A DNA stretch of 64,000 nucleotides from Arthrobacter sp. ISL-48 (GTDB lineage Bacteria > Actinomycetota > Actinomycetes > Actinomycetales > Micrococcaceae), in NCBI RefSeq assembly GCF_018613805.1, contig NZ_JAGGPL010000021.1, forward strand, positions 80,489 to 144,488. Reading direction: 5' to 3'. The notes under the pieces were generated by a model. That model worked only from the letters and a program-made list of their open reading frames with translations, searched no databases and was not told where the DNA came from. Below are positions 8,391 to 17,201 of this stretch, piece after piece. Made by a program: the position numbers and the translations under genes. Positions within the stretch are counted from its first letter, which is position 1. Each line of letters begins with the position of its first letter.

Positions 8391-9206
8391 TCAGTAGTGC
8401 CTGATTGACCGCGTCGAGTACAGCTTCACGGCCTCGGTCAGCATTGAGTAGGCGAGCTGGGTCATCACAGACATATCGCTCATTCCTGCCGTGAGACGAA
8501 CCTCAGATACGCCGTTCGCGACTTCACGCAGGAACTGCCGATGCAAGAGGTCCAATGTGGCCCATTCACGTCCATGGGCCATTCCGCTGCACACATTCGC
8601 CAGCCTAGCTCCCCGATGTTCTCCGCATCGCACCACGTTTCTCCGTCAACGGGTTTCGCGATGGAGCCGAATGAAGGGACGCCGCCGAGAACCCGGGACC
8701 GGTCCCAACCAGCCTCGGCAATGAGGGCTTCGATCCATTCACTCCTGGAGGTTGCCGGTGGTTCCTCGACACAGGAGGCCATGGTGTCCTGGTCCCTGTC
8801 ATCAGCTCGGGAAGCCAGCACGTACCGGGTGATTCGCTCCTTGCGTTGCTCCGGATTCAGCAGCCACAGGGCATTGATGGCGCCCTCAAGACTGCCCCGA
8901 ACGAGAGTGAACGGGGCATAAGGGTGCAAGGAGTTGGCAATCTGCAGCGACGCGAAGCGAATGAAGATGGTCGATAGCGATCAAAAGGTTCCGGGTCACG
9001 GCAAGGGACAAAGGGAAAGCATTCGTCCTTTTGTCGTCCCCGCCCAAGCAAGAACGGGCTTCCACGGCGCGGAGTTTGATGGCCCCGTCGACGTAGAACG
9101 AGTCAATTGAATCGAAGATCTTCGACAGCTCGCTCCCGGCGCGCAACGCTTCTTCGGGCGTTTCGCTGCGCCCGGCGAGCCATGTTTCCTCTTTGCTCTC
9201 AGCCAT
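8391..9206 (-). pseudogene. Broken hypothetical gene (two frame changes)
   Basis: On the minus strand the reading sense passes through three frames. It starts with MAESKEETWLAGRSETPEEA at the ATG at 9206 (AGGGGAGG 6 bases upstream). It continues near 8930-8960 in a second frame (APFTLVRGSLEGAINALWLL) and near 8600-8640 in a third (NVCSGMAHGREWATLDLLHR) down to a stop at 8391. All three pieces look like real, mostly helical protein, and joined they would give about 270 residues. The break points could be real mutations or sequencing errors. I do not recognise the family. It lies between the acyltransferase and the regulator, tail to tail with the former. Confidence 0.6.
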
Positions 9207-9345
9207 GGTCATCCTCCCCTGGACAGCAGGATATGAAGTCATCTTGGTACAGAAAGCCACGAAAGCTGCCCACCGCCCGTTTGCGTCGGGACGGTGGGCA
9301 GCTGCGATTGGTCGCCGTGGCGGCGCGGGTGTTATGGAGCTGCGG

Positions 9346-10227
9346 TTACCTGGATGGAGCGTGTTCGGTTTCCTCGATCACGCCTGCTTCGCAGGAAGCC
9401 AGCAGCTGAAGGGCTTCGGCAGCAGGGGTTCCAGGATCAGCCGTGTACATAAGAATCCGATGTCCGGACTCGTCCGGGGGAGTGAGGACCTCAAAGTTCA
9501 GCTCAAGATCGCCGACTTCGGGATGGTGCATGTACTTCAGCCCGGACATGCAGTTCTCGACCGGGTGTCGGGCCCACAAATTGGCGAACTCTTCACTGTT
9601 CATGGTCAGCTCACCGACTAGGGACGCGAGTTCCGGGTCATCGGTGGCGCGGCCTGCCACCAGCCTCAGTGATGATACAGCCCGGGTGGCCTCTTCGAGC
9701 CAGCTCGCGTATAGCTCACGGGTGTGCCGGTCAAGGAACAACAACCTGGTCATGTTGGGCCTGGTTGAGGGCATTTCGGGCGCGGCGAACTCCAGGTGGC
9801 CGGCGACAAGACGGTGACCGATCCGGTTCCACGCCAGCACTTCACTGCGGCGTCCCAGGACGACTGCCGGTGTGTTGGACATCGACTGGATCAGGCGCAA
9901 TGTTCCCGGCCTGACCTTGTCGGGCTTGGTCAAGGTGCGCCTTTTGGTCGTGCCGGGCCGGGCAAGGTTGAACAGGTGCGCGCGCTCATCCGTATTCAGA
10001 TTCAAGGCCCGGGCGATGGCGTCGATGACCGCCTCGGAGGCGTTGTTGCTAAGGCCCTGCTCCAGTCGGGTGTAGTAGGTGTTGCTGACCCCGGCAAGCA
10101 TGGCCAGTTCTTCCCGGCGGAGGCCGGGTACTCGTCTGATGCCGTAATTGAGAAGGCCGACGTCCTCTGGCTGTAGGGCAGCTCTTCGAACGCGAAGGAA
10201 CTCCCCAAGTTCACTTAGATTACTCAT
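9346..10227 (-). CDS. MmyB-type XRE transcriptional regulator
   Basis: The 293-residue protein starts at the ATG at 10227 (MSNLSELGEFLRVRRAALQP). Upstream in-frame codons are unlikely to be translated because a motif likely to be its operator lies there. Residues 10-75 form a Cro/C1-type helix-turn-helix (RREELAMLAGVSNTYYTRLEQG). The rest is the MmyB ligand-binding domain (WNRIGHRL, WLEEATRAVSSLRL, FANLWARHPV), a PAS-like fold that binds fatty-acid-like or other small ligands. Such regulators in actinobacteria usually repress an adjacent divergent dehydrogenase or pump gene. Here the divergent gene is a DHA2 pump, with motif copies before both. It likely controls the sugar-oxidation cluster as well. 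Confidence 0.92.
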   Translation of the reverse strand: MSNLSELGEFLRVRRAALQPEDVGLLNYGIRRVPGLRREELAMLAGVSNTYYTRLEQGLSNNASEAVIDAIARALNLNTDERAHLFNLARPGTTKRRTLTKPDKVRPGTLRLIQSMSNTPAVVLGRRSEVLAWNRIGHRLVAGHLEFAAPEMPSTRPNMTRLLFLDRHTRELYASWLEEATRAVSSLRLVAGRATDDPELASLVGELTMNSEEFANLWARHPVENCMSGLKYMHHPEVGDLELNFEVLTPPDESGHRILMYTADPGTPAAEALQLLASCEAGVIEETEHAPSR

Positions 10228-10261
10228 GCGCCTATTCTGCCGGTCTTCCGCGGCCCTGTCC

Positions 10262-10278
10262 TGTCCCTGCCAGTGACA
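10262..10278. promoter_or_regulatory. Putative operator B (regulator autocontrol)
   Basis: TGTCCCTGCCAGTGACA is a near-perfect palindrome around a central C: TGTCCCTG on one side, the complement of TGTCACTG on the other. It ends 35 bases upstream of the MmyB-type regulator's start codon, where binding would block its own transcription. Confidence 0.55.
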
Positions 10279-10351
10279 CCCTAAACCCGGCGTCGCATTG
10301 ATTCTTGTGACATGACAACTGCACCGAAGCACGCTAGGACACGTTTCCGCC

Positions 10352-10368
10352 TGTCACTGCCAGTGGTA
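10352..10368. promoter_or_regulatory. Putative operator C (DHA2 pump promoter)
   Basis: TGTCACTGCCAGTGGTA matches operator B at 13 of 17 positions and lies about 100 bases before the efflux pump gene. It is followed by AGGCAAGAGGGGG, which also resembles the reverse strand next to operator A. The shared motif suggests one regulator for all three promoters. Confidence 0.5.
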
Positions 10369-10466
10369 GGCAAGAGGGGGTGTGGTTGATCCGCGCGCGC
10401 TGGGTGAATGTGGAGTTGTGAAGATGCCGCCCGCTGGCGGCTACGTCTCCAGAGAAGGATCACCCT

Positions 10467-11945
10467 ATGACCACGCAACCGGATGTCACCACAGGACCCG
10501 GCGTTCCACCCGCCACTAAAGCTCACGCAGAAACCGCCCCAGACAGGCGGATGACCGGCCGTCAGCGGCTGGCACTGATCGTTCTGCTCACAGCTAGCTT
10601 CACCCTTGCTGTCGACTTCTCCATCCTCAACGTCGCCCTGCCCACCATCGGCTCAGATGTCGGCTTCAGTCTCGAGAACCTGCAGTGGATCGCGACAGCA
10701 TTCTCGCTCTGCGCAGCTGGCCTGACCCTGTTGTTTGGCCGCGTCGCTGACCTGGCAGGCCGCCGGAAGATGTTCCTCATCGGCATGGCACTGTTGGGAG
10801 CCGCCTCACTGATGGGCGGGCTCGCCATCGACCCGGCCGTGCTGCTGATCGCCAGGGTAGGACAGGGCGTTGCCACAGCCATTGTTGTTCCTGCTGCCCT
10901 GTCGCTGTTGCTCGGGTCGTTCCCGGAAGGGCCCCTGCGGGCCAAGGCACTGGGCCTCAACGGCGCACTGATGGCCGCCGGTTTCACCACCGGAGCAATC
11001 CTCGGCGGTTTGCTGACTGACCTGATGAGTTGGCGCTGGGCGTTCTTCATCAACATTCCCGTCGCGGTCGCTGTACTGGTCATCGCCCCGGTCGTCCTGG
11101 CAGAAAGCCGGCCCACCGCCAAAACCCGTCTGGACGTGCCCGGCGCCATCACTGTTACCCTGGGCCTGCTCGCCCTCGTCTACGGCATGACCCACGCTGC
11201 TGAGAACTCCTGGACCGACCCGCTGACCCTCAGCTCGCTGGCCGCCGCCGTGGTCCTCTTCGCCGCTTTCGTCGCTGTCGAGCGCCGGGCTGAATTCCCG
11301 CTGGTCCCGCTGGCCATCCTGAAGCGGTCCACCGTCGCATGGGGAAACATCGCCGGCATCCTGGCCTTCGTCACCGAAACGTCCCTAGTGTTCCTGCTGA
11401 CCCTGTACCTGCAGCGGGTGCTGGGATACACCCCGCTCGGGGCCGGACTCGCGTTCGCCGTGTTGGGTCTCGGAACCGTCCTTGGTGGTGTCCTGGGTCC
11501 GAAGGTCATTGCCAAGGTCGGTAACAAGCGTGCCATTGTGTACGGCTTCATCGTTCAGGCCATCGCCACCGCGTCCCTGGTCGTGCTCAGTAGCGACCCT
11601 GCCGCCATTATCCTGCTGCTGGTCGCGACGTTCGTTGGGGGCGTCGCGAACCTGGTCGTCATCGTCGGGTTCATGGTCACGGCAACTTCCGGCCTTCCTG
11701 AAGACGAAGCCGGACTTGCAACCGGCCTGGCCACCATGAGCCAGCAGATCGGCATTACCATGGGCATCCCGATCATGAGCGCCATCTTCACCGCCCAGCT
11801 CGTCTCCCTCGGCTCCTCGGACGCGCCAGCGGTACTCAGCGGCGTCACCCTGGCCATCTGGGTAAACGCCGCACTCTGCCTCGCCACCGCCCTGGTGGTG
11901 GCATTGTTTCTCAAGAAGCCAGCCGCAGTCGATGCCGCTGCCTGA
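10467..11945 (+). CDS. MFS drug efflux transporter, DHA2 (14-TM) family
   Basis: The 492-residue protein has about fourteen membrane segments. Motif A-like residues lie in FGRVADLAGRRKMFLIG, motif B in IARVGQGVATAIVVPAALSLL, and motif D1 in LTASFTLAVDFSILNVALPTIG. The family pumps antibiotics and toxic organics by proton antiport (EmrB/QacA/LfrA relatives). AAGGA precedes the ATG by 8 bases. It is divergent from the MmyB-type regulator, the usual layout for a ligand-induced pump, and it is followed by a strong terminator. It is a second exporter for the locus or protects against a related compound. Confidence 0.92.
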   Translation: MTTQPDVTTGPGVPPATKAHAETAPDRRMTGRQRLALIVLLTASFTLAVDFSILNVALPTIGSDVGFSLENLQWIATAFSLCAAGLTLLFGRVADLAGRRKMFLIGMALLGAASLMGGLAIDPAVLLIARVGQGVATAIVVPAALSLLLGSFPEGPLRAKALGLNGALMAAGFTTGAILGGLLTDLMSWRWAFFINIPVAVAVLVIAPVVLAESRPTAKTRLDVPGAITVTLGLLALVYGMTHAAENSWTDPLTLSSLAAAVVLFAAFVAVERRAEFPLVPLAILKRSTVAWGNIAGILAFVTETSLVFLLTLYLQRVLGYTPLGAGLAFAVLGLGTVLGGVLGPKVIAKVGNKRAIVYGFIVQAIATASLVVLSSDPAAIILLLVATFVGGVANLVVIVGFMVTATSGLPEDEAGLATGLATMSQQIGITMGIPIMSAIFTAQLVSLGSSDAPAVLSGVTLAIWVNAALCLATALVVALFLKKPAAVDAAA

Positions 11946-11962
11946 GTTCCTGTCAGGGAACA

Positions 11963-12004
11963 GGAAGCGTGGACGCATCTGGCGTCCACGCTTCCTTTTT
12001 GTTT
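11963..12004 (+). terminator. Strong rho-independent terminator after DHA2 pump
   Basis: GGAAGCGTGGACGC at 11963-11976 pairs perfectly with GCGTCCACGCTTCC at 11982-11995 around a 5-base loop, and TTTTTGTTTT follows. It starts 17 bases after the pump's stop codon. Confidence 0.95.
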
Positions 12005-12198
12005 TCCGTAGCTATGGCTTTCGGCCAATGCCGGGACTTTTACGGACTCTGAAAATGCGTTACTCGGGTAGATGGTGTCGAAGTCCAGGCTGTACAGGAT
12101 CGAGTTCCTTGTGCCCGGCGGGTACTCGATGCCCGATCCAACCACAGCTTCACGGAGAAAAGCCTGCCGCCGATGCTGTGACAGGCCAAGGTGTGGTT

Positions 12199-14349
12199 TC
12201 AGGATTGTTGGTTCCGAAAGTAATAGAGAATGTGCCTGAAGCCCTCCAAAGCTAGTGGTTTGCGTTCCTCCAGGGTGGGCGGGTTGTCGAAGCGCGCCTC
12301 GCTCCGGCGTGAACCATAGGGCGCCGGGGAGACGTCCAATATGGAGGCCACCTTCTCGATGCCTAGCAGCCACTCCACCGTCTCGGCTTCCACGTCACCA
12401 ACGGTTATCCATTCATCCTCGCCGGTGCTGCCCATCCCGAGCGGGAGGATCGCGGCGAGGACATCTCCGACGTTCCAGGTCGCTTCCCGGTCAATCAGCG
12501 CCCACAGCAGATCCCGGACCTCTGCTTCAGAGGTGAGATCCCGCAAGGCATAAACGTTCCGGAAGGCTCTCTCCAGGTCCCGCCCGTCCGCTGTCGGAGC
12601 AAATGCGGCCTTCAAATCCGCCTGAATAAGCTCGGCAACGTGCGTGCGTACCTTGTCGATTAGGTCTCGCCAATGCTGATCCTCTGAGACTGCACGCATC
12701 TGTTGCCGGAGAAGATCACATACAAGTGTGAGGCCCTCAGCGGATTCCGTGGAGGCCTTTATCAACGCGACCGCGTCGTCCGGTGTCTCCGAAAGCACGT
12801 GCGCGGCAAGGTTTAGGGCGACCCACGAGGGACGGGATGCCTGAATTCCGTGTTCCTTAGCACCCATGGCTTCGTAGGTCCGGGCCAGTAACTTCATCAG
12901 CCCCTCCGCCGGCAACTCCGACCCTGGGCTGTTGCGCAAAATCTTTGACACAACCAGTTGAGGGTCTTCCTTCAATTTGGCCTCGACTTTAATCAAAGCA
13001 GGACCTGGCGCATCATCGCGGAGTTCTCGAAGGGAGGCTAGAACGGTGCGTTCGGCGATATCCTGCACCGGAACGCCAGTCTGGGTGTACCGGTAGAAGT
13101 AGTCAGGATGTCCAACTCCGCGCCGGTTGGCTATATCAGCCATCGCCGCGCTCCCGAACTCCATTTTGTCTCTCGCGCTCCGCAGAGGAACAAACAATTC
13201 AGCGAGGAGGTCCGCAACCTTGTTGGGATGCCGAGCGCCCTCGGTGGTGATGCTCTTGATCCAACGGTCCCAACGCTGCTCGTGGGTTTCCTTGGGTTTG
13301 ACGCCCAACACACTGGCACCGGCCGAAAGAAGTTCATCTGAGTGCCTTTCGACAAGGTCGTAAACCCTTGGTTCGAACGTTCGCAGGAAAGTCATATGGA
13401 CGAAATCGACGAAGTCGACCTCGCCTTCCACATCCGTCCAGGCTGCGTCGACCTGGGTGAAGAGCCTCTTAGCCGCGCGTGGTTGGTTGATGTAGATGTC
13501 CAGGCATTTTTGCCAGCCGACGCTCATGCGCCGCAAATCGCGCGCAGAGAGTCGCATGCGGTGGTTGCCGAGTACCTCGTCCAAGACGGCGTTGACAAGA
13601 GTCAATCGTTCGTCAGGGAGCATAGTGGGGATGTCGAGCCGCAGCTGAACCATTTTTTCCATGTACTCGCGTGCACGGCTCTTGTCCTGAGCTACCAGGC
13701 CTGTCCGCATGAGGAGGTCCTCTAGGGTCTTTTCGTCATAGGACAACAAGTAGTAGACGTTGGGCAGCCGTCCGAGCAGACGGACAAGTTTGAATGTCAT
13801 GAGAAGCTCGTCCGGGCCCAACCGGTCAAGATCATCAACGAGCATGAGGACCGGGGTGGAGAGTTCTCGAAGGAGCTCCTCCGCTTCGGCCCGAAGTTTC
13901 TCAGGACTGCGGTCACCTGTGACCAGGTCAGCGATAACCTGCGCCGGGCCAGACAAGTTTGGCCCGGCAACACTGCTCAAGTCTCCCGCGGGGGCGAGCC
14001 TCGACAGCCAGCCGCCAATTGCCTCTCGGGCCTTAGATCCTCTTGTCCCGGCCGGCAAAGCATTTCTGAGTTCGGAAAAGAACGCCGGCACGGCAGTCTC
14101 AAGAGAAGGGTAGGACCAGGGGTTGTATCTGGCGACCTGCCACTCCCCGTCACCCGTCAAGACATCTTCGACCTGAGCCAGGAGTGTGGTTTTGCCGCTG
14201 CCCCAGGGACCGACGAGAGCGGCGACCGCGCTGGGCGTTCTGCTTCGAATGACGTTCAGGGAGGACACGACCCGCTTGACTATCCTTTCCCGGCCCAGGA
14301 TGTCGATGTGGTCCGCGTTGAGGGGGTCGTCTCCGTAAAGAATTGACAA
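12199..14349 (-). CDS. KAP-family P-loop NTPase
   Basis: The 716-residue protein starts at a TTG at 14349, supported by GAAGGAA 6 bases upstream. Walker A is GPWGSGKTT near residue 50, RYNPWSYPSLETAVPAFF is the typical KAP segment, and Walker B is MLVDDLDRLGPDELL. The remainder is helical, ending with an acidic region. KAP NTPases include the plasmid phage-exclusion protein PifA and usually act at the inner face of the membrane, often with membrane helices in the protein or a partner. No clear membrane segment is seen here, but the next upstream gene encodes a four-helix membrane protein, which likely anchors it. A role in phage exclusion is plausible but not shown by sequence. Confidence 0.85.
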   Translation of the reverse strand: MSILYGDDPLNADHIDILGRERIVKRVVSSLNVIRSRTPSAVAALVGPWGSGKTTLLAQVEDVLTGDGEWQVARYNPWSYPSLETAVPAFFSELRNALPAGTRGSKAREAIGGWLSRLAPAGDLSSVAGPNLSGPAQVIADLVTGDRSPEKLRAEAEELLRELSTPVLMLVDDLDRLGPDELLMTFKLVRLLGRLPNVYYLLSYDEKTLEDLLMRTGLVAQDKSRAREYMEKMVQLRLDIPTMLPDERLTLVNAVLDEVLGNHRMRLSARDLRRMSVGWQKCLDIYINQPRAAKRLFTQVDAAWTDVEGEVDFVDFVHMTFLRTFEPRVYDLVERHSDELLSAGASVLGVKPKETHEQRWDRWIKSITTEGARHPNKVADLLAELFVPLRSARDKMEFGSAAMADIANRRGVGHPDYFYRYTQTGVPVQDIAERTVLASLRELRDDAPGPALIKVEAKLKEDPQLVVSKILRNSPGSELPAEGLMKLLARTYEAMGAKEHGIQASRPSWVALNLAAHVLSETPDDAVALIKASTESAEGLTLVCDLLRQQMRAVSEDQHWRDLIDKVRTHVAELIQADLKAAFAPTADGRDLERAFRNVYALRDLTSEAEVRDLLWALIDREATWNVGDVLAAILPLGMGSTGEDEWITVGDVEAETVEWLLGIEKVASILDVSPAPYGSRRSEARFDNPPTLEERKPLALEGFRHILYYFRNQQS

Positions 14350-14430
14350 AGCACGTTCCTTCTTGATCTGAAACTACTTCTTCGCATTTACCGCAATGCG
14401 CGGCCTGCCGGCGCCTGGCACCGCTCCCGG

Positions 14431-15126
14431 TTAAGCCTTGCTTCCCGTGCCCGCGGAAACATCGCCGCTTCGCCGCAACCCCCGCAGATACGCACTCAAG
14501 ATCCGGTGCAGCTGCTCGTGCTCTTCTTCTGGGTTCATCGCAAACCTTCGTTTCGACAGGTCAGACTGCAAGTTCTTAAGGCCCGGTGAGTCGTCCGTCC
14601 TCCGGACAACCTTCAATAGATCCGTCTTAGTCTGCTGCAGATAGCCGATCGTTGCCCTGGCCTGCACGATTTTCTGACCCGGGTTAGACAGACCCCGGAA
14701 GAGTGCTACGACGGACAAGCCGAGCGCCAGGCAGGTGAAAACCAGGTTGGGCAGGGAAAAGTCAGGCTCCGGGAGCGGTACGTTAAGCCAGCCATCCGCG
14801 GTTTGCAGAGCCTCGTTGAGCCATTTCCACACGGGGATGAGGTTGAAACCGGCAGAGGTGACCAGCAGTCCGGCGATGTTGATGAGCGTGTCCGGGTCCG
14901 GTTTCGGCATCTCCTTTGCAGGCACCCTGTTGAGAATGCCGAGGATGGCCAAGGGGATGCCGGCCATTATGACGAAAGCAATCAAGTAGGACACCAGGTT
15001 GGGTCGAAACGCTTGGGCGAGCATGAGGATGAAGCCCACCCCGAAGGACCCGAATGCTACTGAGACAGCTGCCCTGATCCACCTGCTGCGAACGAGATTT
15101 CTTCTTCTACCTTTGCTTAATGCCAT
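14431..15126 (-). CDS. Four-TM membrane protein, partner of the KAP NTPase
   Basis: The start at 15126 (MALSKGRRRNLVRSRW) is chosen because GGGGGAAG lies 9 bases upstream; a longer open frame begins at 15228. About 231 residues. After a basic N-terminus there are four hydrophobic segments, roughly residues 18-38, 44-64, 80-100 and 130-150. A helical, charged cytoplasmic tail follows (YLQQTKTDLLKVVRRTDD, EEEHEQLHRILSAYLRGL). I do not recognise a named family. The KAP gene follows 81 bases downstream on the same strand, so they are probably one transcript and one membrane complex. Confidence 0.7.
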   Translation of the reverse strand: MALSKGRRRNLVRSRWIRAAVSVAFGSFGVGFILMLAQAFRPNLVSYLIAFVIMAGIPLAILGILNRVPAKEMPKPDPDTLINIAGLLVTSAGFNLIPVWKWLNEALQTADGWLNVPLPEPDFSLPNLVFTCLALGLSVVALFRGLSNPGQKIVQARATIGYLQQTKTDLLKVVRRTDDSPGLKNLQSDLSKRRFAMNPEEEHEQLHRILSAYLRGLRRSGDVSAGTGSKA

Positions 15127-15962
15127 TGTGTGTCGCTTCCCCCAATAGTGGCAGCTGTGGCCTGCGATCCGCGGGCCAACTGCATTTGTCTTCGCGGTTC
15201 TGGTCCGGTGTCTGTTTATTTCTATCACCCGGCAGCACCCGTGGTGCAGTTATGGCCCGGATAACAGCGCGCGGGAGGATCCTGGCGGCGGCGAGTCGGG
15301 TGCCTCATACGGGGTCCGGCGAATCCCGTGGGTGCACCGTTGCGCGGGATACCGGGGCTAACCGCCGGTCCTTGCAACGGTGCAGGGTCATAACCTGATG
15401 CGCGATGATGCGGCAGTAGTTTTTTCCGGCCCTTACGGTGAACTGTGGTGGCTCGGGGATTTTCTGGGGGAGCTCTGGAATCTGTAATGTACCGGGCAGC
15501 CAGATCCCCTAGTTCTACCAGCGGCAACGTCATGGTTGTGAAGCGCGAAGACGCCCATCTTCGAGTGCCGCCGAACCCGGCTACTGAACATAAACGCCGC
15601 AGAATAGTGTTGTCGCCGATCACGTGTTCCTGCTGCCTCTTCCCGAATCGGGATCGCCATCTGATGGAGCTTAAGCGAGCGTTGGTGGCTGCGTCCTACA
15701 GAAGCCCGGAGAAATGAACTGGAAGTGGATGTCTACAGTGAGGTCTTCCGGGCATCAGCGCAGGTGGGTGGCTTCGGCGCTGCACGCCGTCTCCTGGATC
15801 TCTTCGTAGCTGTTGGTCTGCAAATCCAGTGCGGGAATCTTTTGGAGAGATGAGGAACACCGTCCGTCTTCAACGGCAGTGATTCGTGCGTCAAATTTCA
15901 TCACCCCCTCCGGTGGACTGCCGGGGCGACGCCAAGAAGTGCCTCCCGCAGCACTGGAGGGT
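15127..15962. other. Gene-free stretch
   Basis: About 830 bases without a convincing gene on either strand. Open frames here give low-complexity, Arg/Pro/Ser-rich translations typical of chance frames in GC-rich DNA. It must hold the promoter of the leftward KAP pair, but no clear promoter, RNA gene or repeat was recognised. Confidence 0.5.
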
Positions 15963-16079
15963 TCACTCCTCTTTGGGATGAATCACGAGGTTGTCATGGA
16001 GCGTTACCCACCCCTCGGCTTCCAGCTTCTCGTGTTCGAACTGGTCAGGGACGAGGTAGGCCGTCTCTTTGACAGATTT
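15963..16079 (-). other. Possible +1-frame C-terminal extension of the upstream membrane-protein gene
   Basis: Directly after the stop codon of the gene at 16078-16497, the +1 frame encodes 38 residues beginning KSVKETAYLVPDQFEHEKLE and ending NLVIHPKEE. It has GC-rich third positions and a balanced, protein-like composition. No start codon exists between the in-frame TAG at 16088-16086 and this segment. The junction reads GGC TTT TAA ATC: four consecutive T bases would let a Phe tRNA on TTT slip forward one base onto TTT and read AAA next. It is either a programmed +1 shift or a one-base mutation or error in a T run. Confidence 0.45.
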
Positions 16080-16497
16080 AAAAGCCTAGCGTTTGCTTGA
16101 GGCCGATATACGCCAGGACAAGGGGGCCCGCCAGAACTGCGGCGACAAGAACAAGTTGGAGGATGCCGTCCAGAAGGCCGCAGACGTAAATCCACCCCTT
16201 ATGCTTCCGGCGCACCATGGCCATGCGCCGTTCGGGTTTAATATCCGGGTATATCCTGTCCGCGTACTGAGCCAGGAAGGACATGAACGGCATGACATGC
16301 CTGGCTCCCTGGAGGGCGGCGACGCCGGGAACAACCGCGTCGAGTCCTTGAACGTGAGCCTTGGCTGCATCATCTGCTTCGGAGTCTGAATCGACGGGCG
16401 TCTTTCGCTTCACCCGCTTTTGGAGATCCTTCGTTTCCTGAAGTTGCTCCGAGGGCGCGGCATCTCGCGGCACTACGTGAAGTTCTGGATCAGTCAC
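16078..16497 (-). CDS. Small membrane protein coupled to ImmA/IrrE protease
   Basis: A 139-residue protein with a soluble, charged N-terminal half (ETKDLQKRVKRKTPVDSDSE) and one long hydrophobic hairpin near the end (WIYVCGLLDGILQLVLVAAVLAG, then ILAYIGL-type residues). It has no recognised family. It overlaps the upstream ImmA/IrrE-like gene by 8 bases, so the two are co-translated. The protein might be the protease's target, anchor or a toxin. Its reading frame appears to continue past the TAA after a +1 slip (see 15963-16079), which would add 38 residues. Confidence 0.65.
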   Translation of the reverse strand: MTDPELHVVPRDAAPSEQLQETKDLQKRVKRKTPVDSDSEADDAAKAHVQGLDAVVPGVAALQGARHVMPFMSFLAQYADRIYPDIKPERRMAMVRRKHKGWIYVCGLLDGILQLVLVAAVLAGPLVLAYIGLKQTLGF

Positions 16498-17032
16498 GGG
16501 CTCGGAGCCCCAAGACGTTGAGCCGGTGCACCATAGCTTCCGTTGACACTTTGAATTTGCGTGCCAGCGAATATACGTCCAATTCCGTGGCGTAGTACTC
16601 GACCTCGTCGCTGGGCATCAACAGTGTAGATGCAAAGGCGTTTGCGAATATCTCCCGGCTATCAGTTCCCTGAGAAGCTAGGTCATCACGGCGATCTACG
16701 AAACCATGTTCTGACTTGTCGTCATTACGAACATCCAGCGTATGTCCGAGCTCGTGGGCACACGTGAAACGTCTCCGGTGAATATGGTCCTCAGAATTGA
16801 TGGTGATCTGCGCTGGCCCTTCGCCTGCAGGCGGGATGTATACGAATCCGGATAGATTTCCTGGCTCGTGGCTCAGGTCCGCCAAGAAAACCTCCGCGCC
16901 CATTAACTCGGCGACCCTTGTAGCATCTACGGGGAGCGGGCATTCCCCGAATTCATCAGCCCAATGCTCGTTCAAGACTCGGGCCGCTGCTTCGGCAGCG
17001 CGCTTCCTTATCTGGGTAACGGACTCAGGCAT
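16490..17032 (-). CDS. ImmA/IrrE-family metallopeptidase
   Basis: A 180-residue protein with the zinc-binding HExxH in FTCAHELGHTLD and a downstream Glu in EIFANAFASTLLMPSDEV, the characteristic pattern of the ImmA/IrrE (COG2856) family. Known members cleave XRE-type repressors, such as ICEBs1 ImmR and Deinococcus DdrO, and so trigger induction of mobile elements or stress genes. This protein lacks its own helix-turn-helix repressor domain and has no XRE gene beside it. Its nearest partner is the overlapping membrane-protein gene at 16078. A short helical C-terminus (VYSLARKFKVSTEAMVHRL) looks like the usual winged or HTH-like tail. Start ATG at 17032; a GAGGGGG lies 12 bases upstream. Confidence 0.88.
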   Translation of the reverse strand: MPESVTQIRKRAAEAAARVLNEHWADEFGECPLPVDATRVAELMGAEVFLADLSHEPGNLSGFVYIPPAGEGPAQITINSEDHIHRRRFTCAHELGHTLDVRNDDKSEHGFVDRRDDLASQGTDSREIFANAFASTLLMPSDEVEYYATELDVYSLARKFKVSTEAMVHRLNVLGLRARD

Positions 17033-17201
17033 ACGTCATTCAACCCCCTCGGTTGTTCGAAAGTATATGCGACAAATGGACTCGGGATGGGGCGCTACCC
17101 GCACTGCCTGGCATACAGCACCGCAGGTCATATTACCTGGGAAGCCTTATGACCGGCTGACAGGGCAGTTATGAGGTGACTCTGCCAGCACGTAGCGAAA
17201 G

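Noticed and set aside
11555..12373. 272-codon minus frame across the pump end and its terminator
   Set aside because: It runs through a strong terminator hairpin and the KAP gene end, and its composition is not protein-like.
15225..15623. 132-codon minus frame upstream of the KAP pair
   Set aside because: Its Arg/Pro-rich translation has no family or ribosome site; treated as non-coding.
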